Source: Leptodactylus fallax
Lineage: Eukaryota > Chordata > Amphibia > Anura > Leptodactylidae
Reading direction: 5' to 3'
DNA: 64,000 bases
Assembly: GCA_947044405.1 (NCBI GenBank)
Contig: CAMRHE010000115.1
Span: forward strand, 868,001 to 932,000
Made by a program: the position numbers and the translations under genes. The first letter of the stretch is position 1. The number at the start of each line of letters is the position of its first letter. Positions 33,633 through 44,358 of the stretch are shown here, piece after piece. Below the pieces are notes generated by a model. It was not told the origin of the DNA, ran no database searches, and saw only the letters and a list, made by a program, of their open reading frames with translations.

Positions 33633-34612
33633 AGACCCTTTCTTCTGCAAGAGCAGACTCTACCAATAAGAACTACCAGAGGACAGCCAAGATTTTCATG
33701 GAGTGGTGCTCCAAGAAGGGTATTAATAATTTACAACCTTCAACGGCTGATATTTTAAATTTTCTTCAGGACGGTTTGGATAAGGGCCTTGCCCCTGCCA
33801 CTTTGAAAGTGCAGATTGCGGCCCTCTCCGCTCATTTGAACAGACGTCTGTCTCAGGATCCTCTGGTTGCAAGGTTCCTTAAAGGGGCAATGAGGCTAAA
33901 GCCCTCAGTATCATCTCCAGTTCCCCAGTGGGACCTTGCGGTAGTCCTTACAGGCCTGTGCGGTCCTCCATTTGAACCCTTGGAGACTACGGAGCTAAAA
34001 TATTTGGCATACAAAACCGTTTTTTTGTTGGCTATTACATCTGCCAAAAGAGTAGGGGAACTCCAGGCTCTCTCTTCTAGAGAACCGTACATTGTGTTTT
34101 TTGCAGATAGGGTGCACCTTAGATTTTTGCCTGGGTTTAACCCTAAGGTCCCCTCATGCTATAATAGCAATCAGCTAATTTCGCTACCAGTGTTTTTCCC
34201 CACTCCAACCTCTGAGGAGGAAGAAAAGCTCCACACCTTAGATGTGGTAAGGTGTCTGCGGATTTACCTATCCCGCACTCAACCGTTTAGGAAGGCCGAA
34301 AACCTACTAATTAATATGCAGGGTAAAAACAAAGGCCTCAAGGCTTCCAAGCCTACTCTATCCACATGGATCAAGGAGACAATTATGTCTTCCTTCCTTA
34401 TTCAGGAGTTACTCCCTCCAGTTTTTTCTACGGCCCACTCAACCAGGGCTGTGTCGACTTCTTGGGCTGAGTACCGGTCCTTACCTTTGGACCAGATTTG
34501 TGCGGCTGCATCATGGTCATCCCAGTTGACCTTTGTCAAACATTATCGTTTAGACGTCCGCAGTTCCCAGACAACTGCCTTTGGTCAGACAGTCCTTGAA
34601 GTTGTAAGGTGA
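31787..34612 (+). CDS. DIRS tyrosine recombinase (ORF3), with a long out-of-frame extension over ORF2
   Basis: 941 codons open from ATG 31787, in the same frame as the gag-like ORF. Residues 1 to about 600 lie over the RT/RNase H coding region in another frame and look low-complexity (Ser/Pro/Gly/Arg-rich), so they are probably not a folded domain. The recombinase covers about residues 611-941 (33617-34612). It has an N-terminal core-binding helix region (ARADSTNKNYQ...), then the catalytic Arg in SAKRVGEL (about R755), the AHSTRA box (H884, R887), and the nucleophile in FVKHYRLD (about Y920). This is the pattern of DIRS/Cre-like recombinases that join the circular DNA copy to a target site. 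How the recombinase is started is unclear: internal initiation, splicing or readthrough of the gag UGA are all possible. Confidence 0.88.
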   Translation: MGPAGNPKRICNRVPPSSSGSVCVNSQPAYNAADYIGMLHPRVHSQGSPGGSPFSRRRIRCLFSRLPGTKTGRQVENGHRLKVPQPLHQKEALPYGNHKVCHHFSPPRQCFRDFGSKRRLFAYSYLSSTQKVSKDCRSSFRPHEAFSVHSTTLRDLLCSPHLYKGSGSYSGRPQTSGDIRGALSRRLVDKSPVRVCFAPASTDSRVPVSESGMAYKLGEVGNDPFNPKEVPRLLPGFSPPAGLLDTSKEGETGWCSPAPLQKADSLHQNIDEDPGLDVFLSGGSPMGFVALTSPPEGVTRGLGSLPSYTQQEDSTLSQDPSFPQVVVAPERRKVHSPTFLDPVDYRCIPLGMGSPFGRKLHKGSLERSRKKDLVQLEGAQSCISCLTPFLASSQGKSSQNPVRQHDHSAVREQTGRHQITNPPQGGRSDIYMGREKSNPFIRSSHQGLPEHSSGSVESGSCRIRRMVTQSRSLSSDYPEVGSSRNRPHGNPTQRQGGDVLFPLPGGQSLGSGCPVHPLEVQAGIHLPSNSNNTEGIDENQTGPSLCDSHHSILAKKSLVFPTHGDESRDILEASPHPEPGFPRISEVPGSLEIQPDSLEVEQSLQQDRGLSEAVLKTLSSARADSTNKNYQRTAKIFMEWCSKKGINNLQPSTADILNFLQDGLDKGLAPATLKVQIAALSAHLNRRLSQDPLVARFLKGAMRLKPSVSSPVPQWDLAVVLTGLCGPPFEPLETTELKYLAYKTVFLLAITSAKRVGELQALSSREPYIVFFADRVHLRFLPGFNPKVPSCYNSNQLISLPVFFPTPTSEEEEKLHTLDVVRCLRIYLSRTQPFRKAENLLINMQGKNKGLKASKPTLSTWIKETIMSSFLIQELLPPVFSTAHSTRAVSTSWAEYRSLPLDQICAAASWSSQLTFVKHYRLDVRSSQTTAFGQTVLEVVR

Positions 34613-34641
34613 GGAAACCCTAGGGGAATTACTTGCTATCT

Positions 34642-34725
34642 CCCCATATTGTGCTGCTGTCGGACGTAAGGGGAATCGTTGATTGTAATGTCAATCTGTA
34701 TTCCCTTAGTCCAGACAGCAGCACA
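34642..34725 (+). repeat. DIRS internal complementary region
   Basis: 34642-34673 is the exact reverse complement of the left terminus 29610-29641. 34674-34725 is the reverse complement of the right terminus 34890-34941. It therefore spells the two ends joined head to tail, as in the circular intermediate, and keeps the end-specific differences (GTCGGACGTAAGGGG for left, CCCTTAGTCCAGAC for right). Confidence 0.95.
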
Positions 34726-34770
34726 AGGCTTCCCTCCCTAGAAGCTTGTTTCCTTTTACTTTATAATTTA

Positions 34771-34912
34771 CACAGTGGAGGGATGTCTCAGGTGCCCTCT
34801 TATAGGGCTAGTAGGAGGCACCTTAAATTTGGTGCTAATTAAAGGTTCCACTGTCCTAAACAACACACAGGGGCAGAGATACCCCATATTGTGCTGCTGT
34901 CTGGACTAAGGG
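34771..34912 (+). repeat. DIRS right inverted terminal repeat
   Basis: Mirror of 29610-29752. Followed by a right-only extension (34913-34941) that ends GATT and is represented in the internal complementary region. Confidence 0.9.
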
Positions 34913-35316
34913 AATACAGATTGACATTACAATCAACGATTGGTATGGCCAGCTTTAGTGCTTTTTGGTAGTTCAGTTCAGTATTTTTGTATTCCTGTAA
35001 GGGCCAGCATCAGTACCAGGCAACCCCTGGTTGATACCAGAAACCAGAGAGATTGGTAGATTTCTTTATGGTTGTCAAGCTTTGGACGGAGTATGCAGGG
35101 GACCCTCTGTACCATTCTGCTGTCCAAGGACTCATGTGTACTTGGAGACTATCATCTTTAGCATTCCATGTGTTACTAGTATATTTGTATTTGGTTTCAA
35201 CTTATACAAAGTATTACCGAAGAAATAGCTACCTAGACATATTTTTATCAAATCTACCTTTGGTAAAATAAAGTATAATACAGACTATATAACATATATG
35301 TTGCAAAATGTTCAAT

Positions 35317-35523
35317 GAGGCTGAGACCCCACGTTCCGGAAACGCATTTTTTGTTGTTGCAGATTTTGCTACATTATTTTGAGCTAAAGCCAGGAATGGC
35401 TAGAAAAGGAATGGGAAATATATACTTCTACTTTCTGCTCAATCCATTCCTGGCTTTGGCTTAAAAAACTGCAGCAAAATCTGCAACAACAAAGCAGCTT
35501 TTCTGCAATGTGTGGCCTCAGCA
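35317..35523. repeat. inverted-repeat element, GAGGCCCCAC type, copy 1
   Basis: Left AGGCTGAGACCCCACGTTCC and TTGTTGTTGCAGATTTTGCT are mirrored by AGCAAAATCTGCAACAACAA and TGTGTGGCCTCAGC. AGCCAGGAATGGCT and AGCCAGGAATGGATTG-like arms lie inside. Same family as 39977. Confidence 0.7.
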
Positions 35524-37846
35524 CACGGCTGCAAAAGCGGGTAAAAGTACGAGCTCATACATTTCAATGGGCCCATGCACATAGCCGTAGTTTTTGTGGC
35601 TGTGTGTCCAGGCTGTATTTAAGAGCTGCAAATACTGGAGCAGGTCCTATACTTGTCCACATTTGCGGCTCGGCCCATTCAATAGAATGGATGGGTCAGT
35701 GAAATCTATGGACGATACCTAGATACCAATCCACTGGCCTAAACACTGCACACAATCATGTGCATGAAGCCGATAGGCTGTTTGTAGTACTGCAACTCAG
35801 CTCTATTCACTTTAATAGAGTTAGTTTATATGTGAGTTGTATGGACAATGTATGGAAACATGTCATGGTAAATGAAGAAATAAACATACTAACGCCATTG
35901 AGGGTTTGTTAAAAAAATATATAGTGGCTAGATAACAATCATACTATTGTACTATATTTACAGTCAAATATATATTCATTACACATTATACATTACAATT
36001 TTTTAATTAATGCCATCAAAACAAGTGAGACATTATGTTGGGGTGGAGATTACAATGAAAGCACAAAACTTATACAATCACAAAAAAATTCGCCTCTGTT
36101 CACATTTTTGTAGTTTTCATGACAACCTCTGGATTTCATTTATTTAGTTTTCATAATGTGTGAACACCCCAGGGACTTACATACACAGGGGGACCCTTTT
36201 TTTTTAACCCTATACTTATGTTCAGCCTATGACATCACCGGGAACTTTTGAGAACCTAGTGATGTCATGTGCCACTTTTTCACTGCATGGTACTGACTCG
36301 ACTTAGTTCAGTTTCACTTGATTTAACTCTGTTTGTGTACAATGTAGTTTATTTTTTACTGCAGAAGGTACCTGCTTCATGTAGCTGGTAGGTGTCTAAA
36401 GTGATGGCCAACCAGATAAGTTCTGTATGGACAGGGGACCTTCTAGGACCACTTTGGCTCATTTGTTACCTTAAGCAGGGACTAAAAATGTCCTCGATAC
36501 CAGGTACTTTCAGCACCTTTTGCACTGGAAAGATAACAAAAGTGGTTCAAGGCGAGCTGATGCAACCAGGCGTCAAGCAGTGGAAAACCCTTTGGTAAGC
36601 TATAGTACATAGATTTACCTTTACACAGGATTTTAGTTCAATGTCAAATATGTTGCCTTCGAATCCAGTTTTTATAGTACAGATATAGTGGTCTGTGATA
36701 TGCATTTTCAGTATGATTCAGTATACTAAATCAGTATCCTATTGTGGAACCAGTATCAGTCCTGAAAGAGATAATTTAAGGAAAGAACCCTGACGTGACT
36801 TGTGGTTGGAGACATATAAGGATACATGGGGGCAGTGAGAGGAGGGAGGGGAAATACAGTAGGTCATTATGTAAGAAGGGCTGAAAGGACATTGATAATG
36901 GATGGTATGCAGCGACAATACTGACAGAGGTTATACCAGTGCAGGGATTTCAGCCAGTGTACTGTATCTGACATTTCTCTGATACATTTCCAAACGTTAA
37001 AGGAGTCAACATGGAAATATCTAATACAAGTACAACAAAGACTAAACCGGATGAACATTAGACGATACTATTCACAATGTACACTATAAGGGATATGCTT
37101 ACACTGCGTTAATCCTGCAAGATCTGGAGTATAAATAAGTCATTGCACTATCTACAGACAGAAAATATCACCAATTTCTGGTTGTGACCCATGTCATTGC
37201 AAATCCTCGGTTACTGATATGGGTGCAAAAGGTCACAAATTTCTAGCCACCATCCAGTCCCTTGCTATCATTATTCTGCATCAATCTATACCTTCTTATC
37301 TGCATTCTGGCAAGCCTAAAACAGCATCTCACATGGCAAATGTTTAGAGCAAGGCTGTAAGGGCTGGTTGGATTTGGATTTCTAAGTGTGCTGATACCTA
37401 TTAACATATCAGTCAGACCTTCTCAATGGCAGGTCTGTTATCTCGCCAGGGAGAGATAATGTGGCCTTAAAAGAGTAAAAGGGGAGCAGGACGATCTGCA
37501 AACTCTCAGCCCAGGGAGGAGGCAGCAACGTCAGTCACACTCTTGCAAGAATCTGACAAATTTGCAGCTCAGTATAAATAACGTGCGCTGGCTGTGTGGT
37601 TACTTTGCCCTGACACCTTGTTATCGAGAGGGTTAGTTGCTGGAGAGTGGCGGAAACATGGCAAGCAGCATATAGCAAATACAGATGCGCCCTGGAAATG
37701 CCAGGAGAATTGTGAAATGAATCTATGCACAAGGAGAATACTGAGTCTAAAAACAGGAAAAAATTAAAGGGTAATTCCAGTTATACAAGATATTAATATC
37801 AACAATGCTGCACACATTACTAATTTCAATAGTAAAAACATTTCTT
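35524..37846. other. gene-free stretch
   Basis: AT-rich intergenic DNA, no supported gene. A GTACTGCAACTCAGCTCTATTCAC block near 35787 is like the cores of the short elements at 49536 and 57986. Confidence 0.45.
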
Positions 37847-38102
37847 AAGGGGGTTATGTCACAAAGAATATTTATCCTCTATCCATAGGATAGAGGATAA
37901 ATATCTGATCGTGGGGGTCTGACTGCTGAGACCCCTACTGATCCTGAGAATAGGGGTGCTTTACCCCTATTGTGCATTCAGTCTGCCTGCTGCCCCTGGT
38001 TGAATGTAGTCATGCCCATGCTGGACAGGACACATCCAGATGCCCATTCACTTCAATGGGAGCGCCGGACATAGCCAAAGTACAGGAGCGTAACCCCTTT
38101 AT
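37847..38102. repeat. short element with internal hairpin
   Basis: AAGGGGGTTATGTCACAAAG at the left, a perfect hairpin TTTATCCTCTATCC-AT-AGGATAGAGGATAAA-like near 37870-37900, a GGGGGTCTGACTGCTGAGAC core and TAACCCCTTTATA at the right. Non-autonomous element of the GGGGTT type. Confidence 0.55.
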
Positions 38103-38179
38103 AAAATCTTTATTTAATTCATATTTGTTCTGATTTCTTCTCATGCTTCCTTGCTCATTGTCATCCCACTGCTCGGCAA

Positions 38180-38397
38180 GGTTAGGCTACATGGTGACTT
38201 ATGGTCGAGCAACACCAATTTCACAAATATCATGTTTCTAGTCAAACTAATGGTGGTAAGGGCTGGATTTCTGCCGACTATCGGGTCGTCGCCTCTGCGC
38301 CTTGTGGTCCGAAAAACATGACCACATTTATTACCATAAGGAGCAATGTAGTAACACAACATGTGCACGACTAGATGTCATCATGTAGCCTTAGCCT
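38180..38397. repeat. short inverted-repeat element
   Basis: AAGGTTAGGCTACATGGTGAC at the left is mirrored by GTCATCATGTAGCCTTAGCC at the right. TTGTGTTACTACATTGC-like arms are partly complementary to ACCACCATTAG-side sequence. Minus-strand open frame 38141-38368 is a product of this repeat. Confidence 0.55.
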
Positions 38398-39435
38398 TAT
38401 CATTGTGAGAGATCCCATGAACGCGAACCGGCTAAATAGTTGTCATGTAAGTAGCTATCCTGAAAACCCCATGGGCAACATAATCTCCATCTCATATTTA
38501 TTTTCTGCAGTATTGGCTATTTTTGTCTAATAGTCAATCTACCCCATCTTAGGGTTGTATTCTTTCCCTACTCCATGCTTAATACTGCAGCGCTGCTTAC
38601 TCATATTAGCTGCTGTGTATACACACAACACTGTTATCACTACATACATATTTAGAGGCATGAGCCCCTAGAGATCTGCTTTAGATACTGGATCTGAATG
38701 TATATGAGCTTTCATGCCTGGCTGGAATTGCTTTTATTACAGCCTATCTGCGAAATACAGCCCAGCATGTGAACGTTTGTAACATGTTTAATGTATCATA
38801 AGACACGTCCCCTTGTAAATCATTTCTTAGCCTTCTATCACTACATTAAACCACTCCAAGTTCTCAGGTCAGCTATGGGGAGGTAAATTAACCACAAAAG
38901 CAAAATATACTTATGCTAAGTTCAAACCACCCTCCCCGCAACCCCGATTTTAGGGCAGAATCCAGAGAGCAAAAGCACATGGGAAAGAATCGGCGTTTTA
39001 TCCTTAGCCCTATGCTAATTGGTTGCAGGTTGTCCGCATCTGTCTGCAGGGTAAGCAATGTGTTTTGCCTCATCTCCTTCACTTCTGTTATTGTAGGGCT
39101 TAACCACTTCATTGTAACGGCTGTATTTCTGGATAAGATGCAACACCGGGCTTATAGAGCAATGACCAATCATGGAGAATGGAGCCTGGCACTAGATGGA
39201 TGTATATTTTTCTTTGCAGGCCTAGTAACGTTATACTATACCTACTGTACATGTTCACTTCATTATTTCCAATTAACAGACTGCTATTGTGCTAGCAAAA
39301 CAGAATAGCCAAACCACAGTAGTGTTTCTGGTGTTATGTTAATAATATATAATACTGAGGAAACATTAATATAACTAGATATAAATACGTGCTGAATTGC
39401 AGGTAATATCAGTGCATAGTTCAGAATTTTCTGCC
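38398..39435. other. gene-free stretch
   Basis: No supported gene. The 131-codon frame at 38913-39308 and its antisense partner at 38888-39112 look incidental: no domain, no splice context. Confidence 0.45.
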
Positions 39436-39824
39436 TTAAAGGGGTTTTCTGTGCTATAAATATTGATGACCTATCCTAAAGATGAGTCATTGATATAAGA
39501 TTAGTCAGAATTTGACACCTGTTACCCCCGCTGGTCAGCTGCTCTCAGCATCTGATACTCAGAGAATGGAGCAGGAAGCAAATAGCGCTGTTCTCTGTCT
39601 ACATGCCAGATCAGATATGGCAGATCAGCTCTCATTTATTTGAATGGAACTTAAGCTGCAGAGACCCAGTTCTACCACTATACAGAGAACAGTGCTGTCC
39701 GCTTCCTGCTCCATTCTCTGTGTATCAGCTAATCAATAGACGTGCCAGGTGTCACACAGATCTGATAATAGTGACTTATGTTTAGGATAAGTCATCAATA
39801 TTTTTAGCCAGGAAAACCCTTTAA
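39436..39824. repeat. inverted-repeat element, AAAGGGGTT type
   Basis: TTAAAGGGGTTTTCTGTGC and ATTGATGACCTATCCTAAAG are mirrored by TTTAGGATAAGTCATCAATA and GGAAAACCCTTTAA. GAGAATGGAGCAGGAAGC is mirrored by GCTTCCTGCTCCATTCTC. Long arms, no coding capacity. Confidence 0.75.
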
Positions 39825-39976
39825 ACATGGTTCTTGGTTTAGATTAAAAACGTTTAGATTGTCTTAAATTGATACAAAAAGTCCCAAACTTACAGTAAGG
39901 CCTTATTCACACTTTCATATTTTGGCCACTATTTTACATCAGTCTAAATTCAAAACAGGAGAGAACAAATCTGAGC

Positions 39977-40196
39977 AAGGCTTAGGCCCCACGATGCGGA
40001 AACGCATCTTTTTATGGTTGCAGATTTTGCTGCCTTTTTTTTTTAGCCAAATCCAAGAATGGCTACAAAAGGAATGGGAATTATATAGGAAGTTCTTATA
40101 CTTCTACTTTTTGCTCAATCCACTACTGTCTTTGGCTCAAAAATCCGCAGCAAAATCTGCAACAAAAAAAGCTGCGTTTCCGCAACGTGGGGCCTA
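39977..40196. repeat. inverted-repeat element, GAGGCCCCAC type, copy 2
   Basis: AAGGCTTAGGCCCCACGATG, GCGGAAACGCA and TTGCAGATTTTGCTGCC are mirrored by CAGCAAAATCTGCAAC, TGCGTTTCCGCA and CGTGGGGCCTAA. Same family as 35317. Confidence 0.75.
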
Positions 40197-41423
40197 AAAC
40201 TGCAACTAGAATTGTGCCTCTTACATATTTCGGTTCCAGTCTTGGTTTATTCTTAGAAATGCTAAAGTATATTACTATCCAATATATACAAGTGGAAAAG
40301 TGACCTCAAGAGCATTTCTACCCAAAATAGTAACCAACAAATCCTTGAGTTATCCGCCAGTTATCCTCTTCTACCCAGTTGGTGATTCTTGATTTCAACC
40401 ATTTATGCAACTTTTGGTTTCACAGAAACGGATACAGTGATACTAGAATAGAATTTTTAACAACTAGATTTAAGAGGAAGACTCAAGGACTTATGTATAA
40501 GGTGTGTTATTTTAGGGGAGGAAATGCTCTTCTAGTTAACTATTCCAAAAAGTTATTGTTTTACAGAAATATAGTGTGACCCTTACTCTTCCATTATAGC
40601 CCCTTGGTACCGAACTGAACGCAGATTGAACCTCAGATTACATCCAGCTACTTTTTATTCCCTATCTTGTTGTTTTTTTATTTTCTGTCTGACTAAGAAA
40701 AAGAATTTCAGTCCAAGTCTTTGAGAACACTTTTTGCTTCTCGCCACAAATCATTTTCTTCTTGACAGCACGGCCTTTCTTTCTCAATAGCGTAAAATAA
40801 AGTAAAAAAAAAAATCTTATAGAGGATGAATAAAAAAAAAAAAAAAAAAAAAATCTAGTGCTGAGACTGATGATAACCATATTCAGCTGGACGGTGAAGA
40901 GGTTAATGAACAAGTGATCCTGCCCTGCCCCCTTTCCTTCTCAGTTGCAATTCGGTGAGAACCCTATGCATATCAATGTGAGGGCATCTGTCTTTCATTA
41001 TCCAGTGCAGTATAAATGTAATTACACCACTGGCACACACAGCCCACGTGTGCTGCAACTTCGCTGTAGAGCACATAAACTAGGGAAAAAGTTACACAAT
41101 AACAAAATGTCACATCCTCTAAATACAAGTCATAGGAAGCTCTGAGGCTGCTGGGCTGAACGAGTGTCAGGATAACGTTATTCAGAAAAAGATGTATAGT
41201 CCGGCATCTGGCGGTCCGAAAATTTTAATAGATGGTTGGCTGATAGGGCATGTGCCCCAGGTACTGACAGAGGCCACCAAGCCTTTGCCAAGTATTTAGA
41301 CATAGGGCTAGGGTAGAATATGGAATCTTTGCCCCAGATGAAGGAAAGTCTAGCGATGACTCTGCAATATCTCAATGTAAGTCTAGAATCTAATGAAGCC
41401 AGAAGCAGAAGACTTGGCAGAGT
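40197..41423. other. gene-free stretch
   Basis: AT-rich, with a poly-A run of 22 at 40832-40853. No gene seen. The minus-strand frame over the A-run is an artefact of it. Confidence 0.5.
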
Positions 41424-41817
41424 TTAAAGGGGTTGTCCAGGATTTAGAGCAAACTCAAGGGTGATCGGAGTGGGTGTAAAGTAAAAAGAGACATACTCAA
41501 TGATCCTTAGCGCTCTGTTGTCAAGTCCTCATCCCCCTTTCCCCTCCATGTTGTCAATTGCCATGTAGAAATTGTAGAGGCTCGCATGACTTCTGAGACC
41601 AATCAGTGATCTCAGCAGTGACGTCATCGGTCCCTATCCAGAGACCACTATAGCCAGTGGACTCAGCGCTCATGTGAACCTCTACGATTCAACCACGTAA
41701 AGGAAAGGGGTCAAGAACTGGACAGAGTGATAAGGATAGGTGAGTATGTCTTTTTTTTTTTGGCACCCACTTTGGTTGCCCCTGAGTTTGCTCTAAACTC
41801 TAGACAACACCTTTTTT
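41424..41817. repeat. inverted-repeat element, AAAGGGGTTGTCC type
   Basis: TTAAAGGGGTTGTCCAGGAT and TTAGAGCAAACTCAAGG are mirrored by CCTGAGTTTGCTCTAAACTC and TAGACAACACCTTTT. The core includes GACCAATCAGTGATCTCAGC, as in related copies. Confidence 0.75.
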
Positions 41818-43423
41818 ACGCTATGAACAAGTCTGCCATAAAATCTGTATGTCTTACATGCAGATTTTGATAACGATTTGCAGCAGAATTTCTGTGGATT
41901 TTACCCTTTAGTAAGGGAGAAATCCTCAGCAAGTCCATATCTAAATCTGCATCAAAATGAAAGACATGAAGATTTTGCGGCTGATATGTCCATAATGTAA
42001 AATGTCAAGCTATTCTTAAAAACAAAGTAATAATATGATCAGGTTCCTTTAATACCAAATTAAAGGAACGTTACAGTTCACACACAGCAAATATTCTGTA
42101 TTAGCATCTTAGCATTTATGCTTTCTATTCTGAAAAAAATGTAACATTGACTTTATATTCTATATCTTATATCTAAGCCACTGATCCCGTATGTCTTATT
42201 TTCCACTACTGGATGCTAATATAAATAGCAAAATATAAAGAACATTTTCAAATTGATGGATGTTTGACATTTATGCCACCTCAAAATAGACAGTTTTCAT
42301 TTAACCAATCACAGTGACAACATGACATCATGAGCTTAGAGCGCCAATGTAAAAATGAACATAGGAATTGATAGGAATTCACTATTTCGTTCACTATTTT
42401 ATAGTCATAGTGAATGGGATAGTGAATATTAATTGCTAAACTTTGCATTTTAAGAGCTTAGGGTTGGACTGGCCCACTAGAGGACCATCAGTTGGGTCCA
42501 GGTTTTGACATGATAATGGGGTCATCCACAGTAGCCCTTATAAGGTCCTTTAGAGGCTGAAATGAAGCAGATGATTTGACCTTGATTTTTTGGGTTACTT
42601 CAGTAATAATATTGTTGATTGTATGTGCAATGATGACATAATACTCATGACAAGACATGTAATATAAAGTGGGTCTGCTGTGCGAATGGCCCCAAGTAAG
42701 TAAGCTTGGGCATATTTGATAGGAATAGGGATAGCTCTGGATCAGAAGTAATGACTACACCTAAGCCAATAGACTGATTTTACCTTATGTATCTTAGGGA
42801 TCATGTATAGTACACTTGCAAAGAGCGAAAGAGTATGTAAGGTGGCGCTGTACAGTCTCCATGCACTACTGTACAGGATCCAATGCTTTTAGGAAATTAT
42901 ACCTCTGTGTATATATAGTTGTATGAAGTCTGAATGATTCGTATGGATTCTGACAATAAAAAAACTCTGCAGTTTGGTTAAGATAAGTCTTTCATACTGA
43001 CCCGTATGTGAGAGGCTAAGTTTATCTAGTCAGGAGAGAGATCTCTGGGGAATCTTAAATGGCTATGACTCAGTTCCTGTTGCTGGACTTCTATGAACTG
43101 TGCCAGCAAAAACAGCACAACAAGATATACAAATAAATCTGCTTATCAAAGTGACATATTGCTTCATTGGCAAAACAAATATTACAGTTAAGTCCCATTT
43201 AGAGATGAACTTATCAGCAGTGTTGAATTTACAGGACCAAAGTTACTCTGGATCGCAAGGCAATGGGACTCCTTACCGCTGTAAGGGGCCAAGTGGAGGC
43301 ATTGCACCTCTTAGTAGACCTCTAGAAACATATATTAACTGTACACACATCTTAAATAAACTCTTTAAATAAGGAAATACAAAATGTACAAATTTACAAG
43401 ACGCCACCTCCTTCCATAGACTA
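41818..43423. other. intergenic DNA downstream of BMP10, likely containing its 3' UTR
   Basis: AT-rich, no other gene seen. BMP10 transcription (minus strand) must run into this stretch, but I could not pick a canonical AATAAA with confidence; an ATTAAA-type hexamer occurs on the minus strand near 42050. The UTR end is therefore open. Confidence 0.45.
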
Positions 43424-44358
43424 CTATCTGCACCCGCATTCTGATACTACCATGCCCTCGTATTTGAACTTGTAAGTAACTACTCCTGCATCCAGATATA
43501 GGATGGATATGGGATCCAGTTTGGTTGCCACACAACAAGCTTTAGATGCCTTTTGTGAGTTTTTCATATGGATCAGAGTTTGTACAATGGCGTGTTTAGT
43601 TGGAGTAACATTTTCTGTTAAGGGATAGGAGCAAACACCTCGGCACTCATAAGCCTCATACCCCGCTGGGGCAATGATCCAGGAGTCCCAACCAATCTCC
43701 TTAAAATTGATGTAGAGTGAGGTCTTCCTGCAAGTGTTTCCCTTCGCATTTCTTCGAATGCGAGAGCTAGCATCGTAGATAATGTTTGACCTCATCTGCA
43801 GCAAGGACTCCTCACTTGGCATGTTACCTATCCCCCCAAGTTCTAAGTTCCCTTGGTCTACATCCTGCTCATGACTTATCATCTCATTCAGTTCCTCCTT
43901 TTCTTCCTTCCTTTCGATGCTTTGATCATCTGAAAAAACAACAAGCAATGGTTCATGCTTGGTCTCCAGTCGCACATCTATGTCTAGCTTTGCATCCACT
44001 GGATCTTCAAGGTCAATGTCTGGATTTTGTAAGTGAACTTCCAGCAAGCGGGTAGTGAATTCTGACCTTCTCCAGTGAAGTACCCCCTCGGTGATGTCAA
44101 ACATTTCCCATTCACTGACTGTTTTGTATACCAGCCTGGAGGCCAGTTCCACCATCTTCCTCTCTCCTTGATCATCACTGCGTATCTCGTAAACAGTGAT
44201 TTTTCTGCTCACTCCATCATACGGCACCCTGTCCCTTGGAACCAATATGTAAAGCTTAAGCTCAGCCATTACTATCGCTTCATGGTGAGGAATGGAAACG
44301 TTGAAGAGCAGAGGGTATTTTTTCACTTCTGGGACATCACTGTACGGCATGGTGAAAT
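43424..44358 (-). CDS. BMP10: bone morphogenetic protein 10, coding exon 2
   Basis: Second and last coding exon, 935 bases, completing a 417-codon protein; human BMP10 is of similar length (424). The acceptor is CTTTTAAACAG, and exon 1 supplies one base of the codon at the junction, giving [12 protein letters not shown]. The exon holds most of the prodomain ([11 protein letters not shown], with N126 a glycosylation site), the RIRR furin site (residues 306-309) and the mature domain 310-417. The mature domain is 108 residues with seven cysteines (316, 345, 349, 381, 382, 414, 416); the first of the adjacent pair would form the dimer bond. The protein ends SECGCR and stop TAG. BMP10 is a secreted TGF-beta ligand for ALK1-type receptors needed for heart trabeculation and vessels. 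BMP9/GDF2 is the nearest alternative, but the prodomain and mature sequences fit BMP10. Confidence 0.96.
43427..43750 (-). other. BMP10: BMP10 mature growth-factor domain
   Basis: The 108 codons following RIRR (43751-43762), starting NAKGNTC. This is the cystine-knot ligand released by proprotein convertases. Motifs [35 protein letters not shown] and [13 protein letters not shown] are visible. Confidence 0.95.

Larger units (their letters stand above)
29607..34941 (+). mobile_element. DIRS-type tyrosine-recombinase retrotransposon, apparently intact
   Basis: The element is about 5.3 kb, bounded by ATT at 29607-29609 and ATT at 34939-34941. It has inverted terminal repeats, an internal complementary region (34642-34725) and three long open frames: gag-like, RT/RNase H/methyltransferase-like, and tyrosine recombinase. 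DIRS elements replicate through a circular DNA made with help of the internal complementary region. They integrate with the recombinase instead of an integrase and make no target duplication; the structure here fits all of this. No internal stop or frameshift is seen in the domains, so the copy may be young or even active. The circular junction recorded in the internal region reads GATT|CCCC, which agrees with ATT being the shared crossover. Confidence 0.93.

Noticed and set aside
32483..33650. Minus-strand open frames of 184 and 154 codons
   Set aside because: Antisense shadows of the RT/RNase H coding region.
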